A stretch of 64,000 bases of DNA, taken from assembly GCA_037447655.1 (NCBI GenBank), contig JBBHKE010002838.1, forward strand, positions 51,939-115,938, in the 5' to 3' direction. The translations under genes and the position numbers were made by a program. The DNA is from Zygnema cylindricum (lineage: Eukaryota; Streptophyta; Zygnematophyceae; Zygnematales; Zygnemataceae). The notes under the pieces are model-generated. The model saw nothing but the letters and a program-made list of their open reading frames with translations, was not told the DNA's origin and searched no databases. Within the stretch, counting starts at the first letter, position 1. Each line of letters begins with the position of its first letter. Below are positions 29,601 to 41,600 of this stretch, one piece after another.

Positions 29601-32600
29601 CAGGTTCTTATTAGTTACGAAATGCCAAGCATGATATGTTTGACACTTATGGCTCCCATGGCAGATAAGAGGCAATCAAACACCTTTGGGAGGCGGTGGG
29701 TAATTTTTTCTTTTAGGAGGCGGTGGGGGGCTTCTTTTCCTAGGTGGGGGAGGCGAACGGCGTGGATTAGTTCCTGTTCACGTTCCAATAGGGCAACATC
29801 ATTTTCCCAGCACGAGTGCCCCACCATGAGTATTTTCGATCATTTATAAAATAACTCATAATCATGAGATCTAAACTCCTATGCTAGTCTGCAATAATTT
29901 TTTCACATTTTCTTTCACTTTGTTGTGATGCAAGCAGAAAAATCGAGAATTAGTGATATTGCTTGCATTTGTTTTTGTGCTTGTTGTTGTTATTTGTTTG
30001 TTTGTTTTTTTATTTTTGGGTCAATTGTATACAGTCCAATGAGTCTATCGGTTCTGCCATACCCTGTTTTGATTCTTGATAAAATTATAATAGTACATGG
30101 TTCGTCTTATTGCAATCTAGTTCTAGTTTTGCATACCCAACACAATGGATAGATTGGGTGTATTATTATGATTGTCCTTATAAATCGTATTTTAATTGTG
30201 CTTATATTCATGTATATTCAAGCACAATAATACACAATATTTATTGTGTATTCTATTTTACAATGTTTTATCCATATCAAATTACCAATACGATAGTAAG
30301 TGTAGATTTTCTAACCATTATATCTTTTGTGAGATTGTGTACTGTTAAATAGCTTATTTCATGAATCATAATGTATGCATAAAATCCCATAGCAACGTGT
30401 AGAATGAAGACTTTTCATTTTTCCAAATTGCTGATATTTTTGAAGCACTAACCTCCAATCGAGATGTTGATTGAAAAAACGCCAAACGATGAATCAGAGT
30501 AGCCATCCACAATCTGAACAGGTTTTCCATTCACAAAAATATGTAAGAACTTTAGAAGAAAAAAGAAAAAAATCTACAAAAAGGATTATCGACAGTAGGA
30601 CGCGATGTTTGTAATGCTTTTGCCTTACTGGTTTTGGTGTTTTATTGATAAACAGTTGTAGCTATTAGCTTGCAAAGTCTTTTATCACGATGCCTAGACC
30701 ACAGCAAATGTCTTATCATCTGAAAGAGAGAGAGAGAGAGGAAGAATTAAATTCACTTTTTCCCGTGAATTGTGACATCTTGGTAACATGCCGTAAAATC
30801 GAGACTTTGCTCTGAAGTTCTCTGGCATACTAAAGTTCTACGAAATGAAGAAAAAAACCGAACAAATCCCTGCACTAATTATGCCAATCTCTTTTCACTA
30901 TTCAAAATTCTCATCATCCATTAGAAATAATAGCCGAAAAGATTAAGATTTTGTAAAATCCTACACAAAAAAAAGCTTTAACAATAACCGGGGATGCAAA
31001 ACCGAGAAGTAACAAACTCACGATTATGTATGTGTTATTTTGAAGAAGAAATATACCGTCCCAGAAAGATTGATCTCCACAACTCCGATCGTTGTCATCT
31101 ACTCTCCAAGTTGTATTCGGACCCACATTATAAACGTAGATTGTTGTATCAAAGGTAGAGTTGTCACAAGTTGACATGGTTACAACCTGAAGACGACATT
31201 CATTTCAAGAATTTCAAAATTGAGAGTGGTTTAGGAAGAAAAGCACAGAGGGAAAATGCTATAGATTGTTACCTCTAAATGCCCGTGTTCACATCCACAA
31301 TTCAGTTATTTTTAAGCCATAAATGAGTAACACTAGATAATTTGCAACTTCTTGGGAGATGTTAACACACTTTTTAAAAGAATATTGGTAGATGTGGCTT
31401 TTCCCATTAAACAAATATTTGAATCATCCAAATCAGGTCTATAATTAACTTATTAGAAATCTTACAGTGCAGACTTTTCAACATGAGTGGATGGTTTCAA
31501 ACTCTATAATTTTGAAAACGCCACGACAAAATGAGTTGGCATCACAAAAATAGAGTGGATTACAACAATTTAAAATATTATGCTCAAAAACTGACGAACA
31601 CTATATCCGTCAATCGTGTGCAATTGTGAAACAAAACTACAAAAATGTGGTTGTTATCACGCCTCGAGCCTAAGACCTAGAGGAACACGATAGCATTTTT
31701 TTCTCCACAAACTAATTTTTTTGGATGAAATTTTGTAGGAAGGCATGATCCCCAAATCGAGAAAGCTAGGCTTTTTCTGGGCATACCGTCACTGTATATG
31801 ATGGCTGTTTTGGTCGTAGAAATAACCAAATAAATTTAAAGTGATTTGTTTTTTTGACTGCGCGATATAAGATGCAAGGAAAACAAAGATAAAAATATTT
31901 GAACTTGACTTTGGAGAATGAAGTAATGTAATTCCTCTTTTCTTCTATTTATCTGTTTACTTACTTATCGGCATTGGGTTCTATATAACACTCTTGTTTA
32001 TAGTTGCAGTTTTAGTCCCTTTTGTTTAAGAAGTCACGACAGTTCTGCATATCTTCTCTTTGCCGTACGGTTTATATCTCAATTTGTTTGCTTGCTTTAA
32101 TATTTATGTTTGCACCATCAAAATTCTGCATACCCAGTACATATTTCTCAAAAAAAATTATCCGTAGGTGGTGAACTTAGCCCTTTAATTCCATGCAGTG
32201 GAAATTCTTCAAAAATCCAAAAACGGATCAATTCAGAGTTCAATTTTGAGGGATATTTTTTTACGGTTTTGGATCTTCTCATTTACTTTTGTTGATTATG
32301 CGTTGGATTCTATTCTATGCTCCTTATTTGTTTTCATTACTCCATTAAAAAGCAATGTTCATATTACTGCTTTTTACGATTCTAACGTTAATCATAAGAT
32401 ATACATGCATAACATGGTAAGACTTGTTACTGAGTGATATGACATTTAGAGAAATTTTACAAAATTACAAAAACGGCAACATTTGCCTTAAGCAAGTTGA
32501 TATAATCATGACATGTTCATTACAATTTTCTTACTTATGTGGTGTGAAAAAATTTCAGATACACTCTTTCATGGGCGGAATGCTCAGGTTATCTAGTGCA

Positions 32601-35600
32601 AATGGGTATTTTCTCCAAATAAAAGCGCACTTTTTTAAGCCCATTTTTCTCAACTAATGTCTTTATTTTACAAAAAGAAAAAAAATAAAAATAAAAAAAG
32701 TACTAGTCAATATGAGCAAATGCTTTTTTCGAGCCAGTCACCTTGTCTTTTGAAGCCATGACGACTTTAGGAAAATTCCATAATCAAAAAATGAGTAGAG
32801 CATTTCTATTTTCCCATTGTAAGATATTTTTTCTCGCTATTTAGTTTCAATTGTGACTCCTTTTAGCACCAAACAACTTCACTTGTACAAGCATCACGCT
32901 CCCTTTCAATTTTTTTTTCAAAAACGGGTGTACAATTGCTGAATGACAACCAAGTGTATCATCCTAATAATGTCATGCCAGTCCATCTTGAAAATTGTAT
33001 AACGGTAACGAAGATAAAAAGAGCAGATGCATGTGTGTCCGTTTACTTCCGAGTGACGAAATTAGTACCGCCCCCTTTGGTGAACTATTATTCCCTTTCA
33101 TTTGAATGCTTACATTCTCATTGGTAGGTTTCCAACTCACATGTAGCATAATAAATTAGAATATTTACAAAAAACCAAATCTTCTCTATTTCGCTTACAT
33201 TAGTGCTTTCTCCACTTGGTTTGAATAAATTTTTCCACTCCAACGACTTTTTCTAGTAGCAAGTAGAAGGAAAGAGGACTCTTAAGGTTTGGAGGCAGGC
33301 CCACCTGGTCGGTTGGTGACGTGTATTGGAACCCGACATCCGGACCGGGACTAGCTGTATGCATGTTTGTGGAGTTAGTAGTGTCACCCTCGTAGTTAAA
33401 AGGCAGCGATGAGATAATGATGGAGTTGTTGTATGTCCGCTCACATGGAGGTCCTTTGCAAACTGCAAAAGTTCAACAGCGATGTTTAGAAGGTGAATGG
33501 TTTAAATCAAATGCCCAATCTTGTATTTCACTAATCACTATTTGTAACCCATTTGTAACTTGTGCTGCATGAATGTCGAAGAACACACATTGAGAGGTAC
33601 AATTTTAGTATTTGTACTTAAAAGAGTTCAATATACTTAGACATAACAGAATCTCACATGGAAAATCAACGGGACAACAGTTATCCCCTGGACATTGGCA
33701 TCTGTTCAAAATTTCATTTTGCGCCGCCCAAGTAGCTAAGAGAGCGTAATTCTAGACCTGTTTGGATAAATTCGACTGCATTTTAACATTTAGTAGTTTT
33801 TATCCTCAAAAAATGAATTCTCGATAAACAATCCATATTTTGTAAGGTCAAAAAAATTCAAAACGATGCGATCACGATAAAACCCACTCATTTCGATTTT
33901 ATTTGATGAGTGGCATAAGAGCGCGAAGATACATTGTTTTTGTTGGATTGGCACGTGAAGCCGGTCCAATACGGGGTAGAATATGGAATATCCATACTCG
34001 AGCCGCCCGTAATAAATGGGTACGGACCCGCCAGTCTCTACATCGAGCTGGTGGCACAGTGGTAGTGCGTTCGCAGCTGAAGTGAAAGGTCCCAGGTTCG
34101 AACCCTGGCCGGCTCAATTTACCCAAGTGTGGGACATGCCGAATCCCGGATTTCTAGGAAATCTAACAGTTTTGCATTTTTGAAAATGCAGAATTTGATC
34201 TAGAAAACTGTTCCGCGTCCAGAGAGAGGAGTGGCATCTAAAAGGGAAAAGGAAAAGGGAGAACAAGAGAGCACAGGAGGGGTAAAGGGTTCCATCTGAC
34301 CACCCCTACCTCTTTTCATCTCCATCGCTTGCTAGCTTATGACTCACCCGCTGACATCTCTCCATCTCTTTTTATGCCCATTTTCCCCTAATTACACTCT
34401 TTTCCTTTATCCCTTTCCTCCTATTTTCTACTGCACTCTCTTCCTCTCACGCTAAAACCGTCTCCCCCCGTTCTCTTCTTGATAGTACCATTTCCTCTCA
34501 TTGTGCCACGGATTCTCAACTTGCCGATTTCCTCACCAAGCCACTCCCCCGCTCTAAACTCTCCCTCAATCTAAACCCTTTCGCTAGTTTGAAATGATGT
34601 TTAAACATAGGTTTTTTTCCTATGTTGTAGTGCGACCAGAAAAAATCGAGAATTATTGCTATTCCTTACATTTGTTTGCTACAAAAATAAAAATGTCGTG
34701 CGTTTTGTTTTTGCCAAGCAATAGACTCATGTATATGTCGTTTAAAAAACATTGGCTATAAAGGCTTGATGATATAGGCTAACCAATGGCCAAACATACT
34801 TCCCCACGGCAAAAATACTTCAACTTCTAGTTTTTGGGGTTTGTATTTTATTTATGCGCCTGTTATTGTTATTTTTTTTTTTCTTTTTTTCGGTCAATTG
34901 TCCTAAGTCCGTAGTGTTGATTCATGTAGTAGATAATTCATTGTAGTGCCATCTAGTTTTAGTTTTGCATACCCAACACACTAAATAGATTGAGAGCATT
35001 ATTATGATTGTGCTGATCGTTTGTTCTTTGATTGTGCTTGAACTCATTTGTGTTCATGCACAATAATACACAATAATTATTGTTTATTTTATTTTACAAT
35101 GTTTTATTCATTTTAAATTGCCAATACAGTATTTTCTGTGGAATTTAAAACAATTCTATTTTTTGCGGGATTGCAAAATATTGAATGGCTAAGTTCATAA
35201 ATCATATTGTATAAAAAATCCCACAAAAACACGTGTAGAATACAGACTTTTCGTTTTCCAAATTGTTGATATTTTTGAAGCACTAACCTCCAATCCAGAT
35301 TGAAAAAATGCCAAACGATGAATCAGAGTAGCCATCCACAATCTGAACAGGTTTTCCATTCACAACAACATATAAGAACTTCAGAAAGAAACAGAAAACC
35401 ATCTATAAGAAAGACTATCGAAATTTGTACACTGTGTTTGTAATGCTTTCACCTTGCTGATTTTGATGTTTTATTGATAAATAGCTCTAGCTTGCAAAGT
35501 CTTTATAACCATGCCTAGACCACAAAAAACGTCTTATCATTTGAAAAACAGAGAGAGGCAGAATTTAATTCACTTTTTCTCGTAACTTGTGACATTTTGA

Positions 35601-38600
35601 TAACATGCCGAGATTTCAAGACTTTGCTCTCAAGTACTCTGGCATACTAATTGAACATATTCCTCCACGGATTACAACAATTCGTTTTATTATTCAAAAT
35701 TCTCATCATCCATTAAAAAAACTGACTGAAAAGATTAAAAGATTTTGTAAAATTCTACACAAATAAAATCTCAACAACGATGGAGGATGTAAAACTGAAA
35801 AGGAACAAACTCACGATTATGTATGTGTTATTTTGAAGAAAGGAAACACTATTCAAGAAGGAACTACTTCCACAACTGTCATCGTTGTCATCTATTATCC
35901 AAGTTGAATCCGGCCCCACGTTATAAACGTAGTGTTGTGTCAAAGGTAGAGTCGTCACAAGTAGACATGGTTACAACCTGAAGACGACATTCAATTCAAG
36001 TCATTCAAGATGGAGAGTGGTTGAGAAAGAAAAGCACAGAGGGAAAATGCGATAGATTTTCAACTTAGAATGCCTGTGTTTGCATCCACATTATACTATT
36101 TCTTAGATGTAGATGCACAACACTACATAGCCCGCAAAACTTGGGAAATGTTCAAAAATTTAACAACCTTTTTAAAACAAAATTGTCTAGAAGTTGCTGC
36201 TCCCATTAAAAAAGTTGAATCATCCAAGTCATTCCTACAACTAACTACTTAGAAATCTTATAATGGAGACTTTTCAACATGAGTCGATGGTTTCAAACTC
36301 TATGTTCTTGGAATTGCCACGACAAAAACTATTGCGCATCACAAAAAACATGCAGGAAAACAGACAGGATTTTAACAATTTAAATAATATGCTCAAAATA
36401 TGACTAACACTAAATCCCTCAATCGAGTGCAATTGTTAAACAATGTTCATATTTACTGCTTCTTATCATTCTAGTGTTAATCAAGAGATTTCTATGCACA
36501 CAATAGTAATAACTGTTATTGGGTGATATGATATATAGAGAAGTTCACAAGGCTACAAAAAACGGCAACAATTGCCGTACGAATGAAGCTGATATTTTTA
36601 TGACTTGTTCGTTACAAGTTTCTTACTTATGTGATATGAAAAAGGATTATATACACTCTCTCATGGGTGGCCTAATGGGTATTTTCTCCAAATAAAAGTG
36701 CACTTTCTTAAGCCTTTTTCTCAAGTAATGCTTTTAATTTACAAAAAGCAAAAAAAGAATATATACTAGTCGATATGAAAAAATGTTGTTTTCAAGCAAA
36801 CCAGATTGTCTTTCGAAACCATGACAACATCAGGAAAATTCCATCATGAAAAGATGAGTAGAGCGTGCCTTTTCAGTTATTTTTTCCATTGTAAAAAACT
36901 ATTTTTTACTGTTTAGTATCAATTGTGACCCTCTTAAACACCAAACTATTTCACTTGTACAAGTACCACACTCACTTTCAAGATTTCTTCAAACATACGG
37001 TGTACAAAAGTTGAAAGATGACCAAGTGTCTCATCCTAAAAATGTTATGCCAGACCATCTTGACAATTGAGTAACGGTTACGAAGATAAAAATTGCAGAT
37101 GCATGTGTGCGTCTAGAGTTGGTTTGTTTGTCCACTGACAAAATTAGAACTGCCCCTTCGGTGAACAATATTCCCTTTCATTTAAATGCTTTCATTCTTT
37201 GAATGCTTACATTCTTATCGGTATGTTTCTTACTCACACGCAGCAAAATAAATTAGAATATTTACATAGAACCTTAGCTTCCCTTTTTCACTTACATTAG
37301 TAGTTTTTCCCCTTGAATTGCATAAATTTTCCCATTTTAACGACATTTTTAATAGCAAGTAGAAGGAAACAAGACTCTTAAGGTTTGGTGGCGGGCCCAC
37401 CTGGTCGGTTGGCGACCTGTACTGGAACCCGACATCCGGACCGGGACTAACTGTTTGCATGTTTGTGGAGTTAGTAGTGTCACCGTCGTAGTTAAAAGGC
37501 AGCGATGAGATAATCACGAGGTTGTTGTATGTCCGCTCACATGGAGGTCCTTTGCAAACTGCAAAAGTTTAACAGCGATGGTAAGTTGGTGAATGGTTTA
37601 AAACAAGTGCCCAAGCTTGTATTTCACTGATCACTATTTGTAACCGTTCTGTAACTTGTGCTGTATGAAAATCGAAGAACACACATTGAGAGGTACAATC
37701 TTAAGCTTTTGTATTTATAAGAGTAATTTGCTGACATACTTAGACAAAATCTCACATGGAAAATTACCACAACAACAATTATTCTTTGGGCATTGGTATC
37801 TGTTGGACATTCAATATCGCATCGTCCAAGTAGCAAAGCTAGAGTTAACACAGAACTTGTTTGGATAAATTCGACTATAATTCACATTTAGTCGTTTCAA
37901 TCCCCAAAATAATGAATTCTTCATAAACAATCCACACTCTGTAAGGTCAAATAATATTCCAAAACGATTCTATCACGATAAAAACTAATCATTTAAAATA
38001 AATTTTAAAATGACACTGAATATACCTGATTTCGCATTTTCGAAAATATAAAATTTGATCTAGAAAACGATTAGAACAACCCCGGCTTTTAAAAAAACCA
38101 AAATCTTATGCTTCCGATGAAGCTATATCATTTTGAAATCCAATAATTTCTTTTTTGCACTGGGTAATAAATCAGCCGGAAGTCAGAAACCAAGCATTAC
38201 CAAAAAATACAGTTATATTCCTCTTCCCATCAACGTTCCACGTTAAGAGAGAAAAGAGTGGCAGGTAAGAAGGAAAAGGAAAAGGGAGAACAAGACAGCA
38301 CAGGAGGAGTAAAGGGTTCCCTCTAACCACCCCTACCTCTCTCCATATACATCTCTTGCTTTATTACTCATGCGCTGACATCCCACCAGCTTTTTGTATG
38401 GCCATTTTTCTCTAATCACATTCTTTCCCTTTGTCCCCTTCCTCCCCTTTTCCGCTACAACCTCTTCCTCTCACGTTCAAACCTTCTCCACCCTCCTCTC
38501 CTCTCCCTCCTGGTTCACTCTCTTCCCCAAGCCCCTCTAACCCTCTTCCACTTGCGTGACGGCCCATTTCCCTCTCTTCAAGCTAGCCCCTACTCTCAGC

Positions 38601-41600
38601 TCCAGCACGCCTTTCTTCGAATGCCCTTTTCCCTAGCTAGCCTCCCTCCCATTCCCCGCTTCTCTCTCGTCCTCGCTCCAACTGCCTCCTCTCTTCCCGC
38701 TCCCCCGTCTACCACTCCCTACCCTCTTCCCTCCCCCGTCTATCCCACTAGATTTCACTCTATCCCTGTAGCCCCTCTTTTCCTCCTCCCCTCACATGCT
38801 ACTCATTTCCCTTTCTCGCTGCTGGCCCATCTTCTCCTCTCCCTTTCATCCACTCTTCTTTCCACATCTCCTACCAACACTCTCTCTCTCTCTCTGGCTA
38901 CTTGGTCATCCTCTCCTGCTGGCCCTTCCCTCTCACACTGTGTGCCCATCTTCCTCACTCCCTTATTCCGCTTTCTTTCCCCCCACTCTCCTATTGGCCC
39001 CTCCCCTTCCCTCCTGCTCCCCCGTCTTCCCTTTCTAGCCAGACCGTTGCAATCTTCCATTTTTTCATGCTGGCCACGTTTCCCTCTCCTTCTCTCCTCT
39101 TGTCCCAGCTACATCTCTACCATGGGCCCTTTACCCTCACTCTGCTGCTCGCCCGCTCCCTCTATCCTACACGTGCGCCATTTAGTTTGTATGACAGAGT
39201 TAAAAGGGAAAATGGTTGGAACAGCGTGAGGGAGGGAGAGAGGGAGAGAGTGAGATAAATTCTCCCTGCAATCAAAGTTAGTCTGGTTTGACAAGAAAAT
39301 ATTTTGTGGAAAACAAAAAAACAAGTGCAAAGCAAAATTTTTGTTTTGTTTTAGTTCACATAAACAGGCATCCGTGAAATGGTGTGTAGTCTAAATTTTA
39401 AACTCCAACATGATTTAGAACCGTTTTTAAAAGATCTAGGATAGAAGCACATGTTTCAATCAAATTTTTATTTTTGGGTCGCAAATTCACGTTGTATGTC
39501 GGTTTTAACCGGTTTACCCGATGCCCAATCTAGAATATATTTGTTTCACCTCAAACCAAGCAACCAAAAACCCGCCCATTTTCTCCACCCTGTAAACGTG
39601 TTAAGATCTTCTTTACATTATTTATTATCTCGTGGTCTCTACTTAAGTCAATGATACCTAACTTGTGACAATGTGTGACATGTTGAAACATATACATAGT
39701 TTCCTAACTCAAGTTATATTCCGATGGTAAATAACAAAAATTGGATTGAAAACATGTACCTCCATCCTTATGCGTGGATAAAGACTTGTTAACCACAAAA
39801 AGTGCAGCAATATTTGGTCTAGTTCTGAAAATAAGGTACATGAGGCAGTCAAATGCCTCTTTGTAGGGAACATCTTCTCAACAAACCGAGCTTGACCACA
39901 GGAGCATAGTTCTCGGTGGAATCCACTCCCTTTTTCTCCTGAAAAGCTTTGCACACAGGTCTAGCCTTATATTTTTATAGCTTCTCCCAACGAATCTGTC
40001 TTGATCTTAAACACCCAGTTGGTTTTCTTTCTAGCAAGTATATTTACCTCTTCAAAAGTTATGTTATCAACCGTGACTTATATTCCTCCTAAGTTGGTCT
40101 CCACTTTTCAAATTTGCTGACCCTTTAGCTTTAGAATTGGACTATGGATCTTCTGGCACAGTTTCACTGACTAATGACGATAACACGAATTCATTTGCAC
40201 TAGCCGCTAAGATAAAAAGGTGTGACGTAGAAATGACACCACCTTTCCCATCATAGGGCAACCTATCAGGTGTATTTCCTTCATTCTCCCTAGTACCCTA
40301 CAAACACTAGTTACATCCTGTTTTTTCATCATCCTTTTCATTGGTTGATGGTAAACCTAACTTAGGTTCCTCACTAACCTAAATTCATTTAGAAGACCTA
40401 GACTTAGGGTACAAAAAAACTCGTCAGAGTTCGTATAAGCGTCAAACTTTGTTGAAATTATGAATGTTTTACACTTTTGGAGTTTTGTCAAACAGCGTTA
40501 TGTCACCCAAAAACTGGAAGGACATGGAAAAACTTGTCATGCGTGTCTTACCAACAAGTCAAGACAAAATATCTGTACAGATTTCTAATTTTGTCTTACC
40601 AGCAAAAAGACAAACATTTCCTCCACACATTTGTAATTTTGTCAAAGAAGAAAAGGTATGCATTAACAACACCGTGAATAGTTATTGGAGAAAAGAAAAA
40701 ATTGGCGTGGGGTTTTTTTGAATGGCATCAATCTCATTCCGTCTAAGAAAATTTTGGCTACCTTTAGACCGTTTAGAAAATTGACCTGAAGAAAAGACAA
40801 TTAGTTTTATTAACCCTATATTGTGTTCAGAGGGAAAAATAAACGAGCATCAAATCAGCAGTCTTAACGCAAGTAATGTTTCATGATCAGTCAAAAACAA
40901 ATTATCTTGTCAAAAGATATTATTGAATAGTTTCTAAAATATAGGCTCATAAGTCTTAGAGCCAGAACCAGCACTCAACTCATATTTTTCTAACAACCTT
41001 TCAAAGGTAAGAAAATCATAAGAACCCTAATGCAAACAAAAAAAAGCTGAATTCGAGATGTGACCTTATAACCGAGATGTGCTTTAAGGTTTTTATGAGT
41101 TACGAGATGGTAGGCATAATATGTTTGACACTTATGGTTCCCATGGCAGATAAGAGGCAATAAAACACCTGGAGGAGGTGGTGAAGGAGAGGGTGGTGGA
41201 GATGGAGGGGGTGGCGGAGCTCCTGTTCACGTCCCCATAAAGCAACATCATTTTCCCAACACGAGTGGCCCAGCATGAGTATTTTTGAGCATTTACAAAA
41301 ATACTCAACTACAAAATCTAAACTCCAATGCTAGTTTGCAATTATTTTTTAACATAAATTATTTTTCTTATGTCTAGTGCGACCAGAAAAATCAAGAAAT
41401 AGTGTAAGTTTTATTAAGACATTTTTTGGCACGCACTAGACTCATATATCTGTCGTTTAAACAACATTGGCCATAAAGGCTTGATGATTAATAGGCTACC
41501 TAATGGCCGACAATGGGCCAAAGATGCTTCCCTATGGCGAAAATACTTCAACCAACTTCTAGTTTTGGGGTATTGTTTTCTGTTTTTGTGCTTTTTGTTG

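Larger units (their letters stand above)
16062..29950. repeat. Array of diverged L-module repeats (linker-exon modules)
   Basis: Units of about 1.5-3.5 kb recur with conserved landmarks in the same + strand order. They are: a CT-rich block (16.06, 19.85, 21.94, 22.8, 25.45, 27.93 kb); a GAGAG..TTTGACA stretch (16.70, 23.65, 26.27, 28.70); GCCTCAAACCAAGTAACAA..CTTACCAACATATGAAGAC (18.42, 20.5, 24.0, 26.5, 29.03); AGAGCCAAAACCAGTGGCT (18.78, 20.89, 24.38, 26.88); and the linker exon followed by CACGTCCCAACAGGGCAAC (19.0, 21.1, 24.6, 27.1, 29.7). Then come GTTGTAATGCAAGCAGAAAAA and TACTCACAACAGACACAAACA. Linker-to-linker spacing is 1.47, 2.10, 3.51, 2.50 and 2.59 kb. Diverged copies lie at 34, 38-41, 50-51 and 58-59 kb. 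The repeats appear to be the introns and linker exons of one gene, duplicated many times. Confidence 0.85.

Noticed and set aside
16062-29950. CRISPR-like array
   Set aside because: The repeats are kilobase-scale, diverged and contain exons. There are no short identical repeats with uniform spacers and no cas genes, and the DNA is clearly eukaryotic.
34045-34115. Functional tRNA gene (anticodon would read CTG)
   Set aside because: Position 33 is G rather than the near-invariant T. The sequence lies within a larger insert absent from paralogous modules, so a SINE head explains it better.
35755-35958. Independent ORF starting MTTLPLTQHYVYN
   Set aside because: It is the shifted-frame reading of the frameshifted P3 exon 2, not a separate gene.
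38552-39229. 225-codon + strand frame, the longest in the window
   Set aside because: It lies wholly in a CT-rich block, with Ser/Pro/Leu/Phe-only composition and no homologous frame preserved in sister blocks. It is stop-poor by composition.
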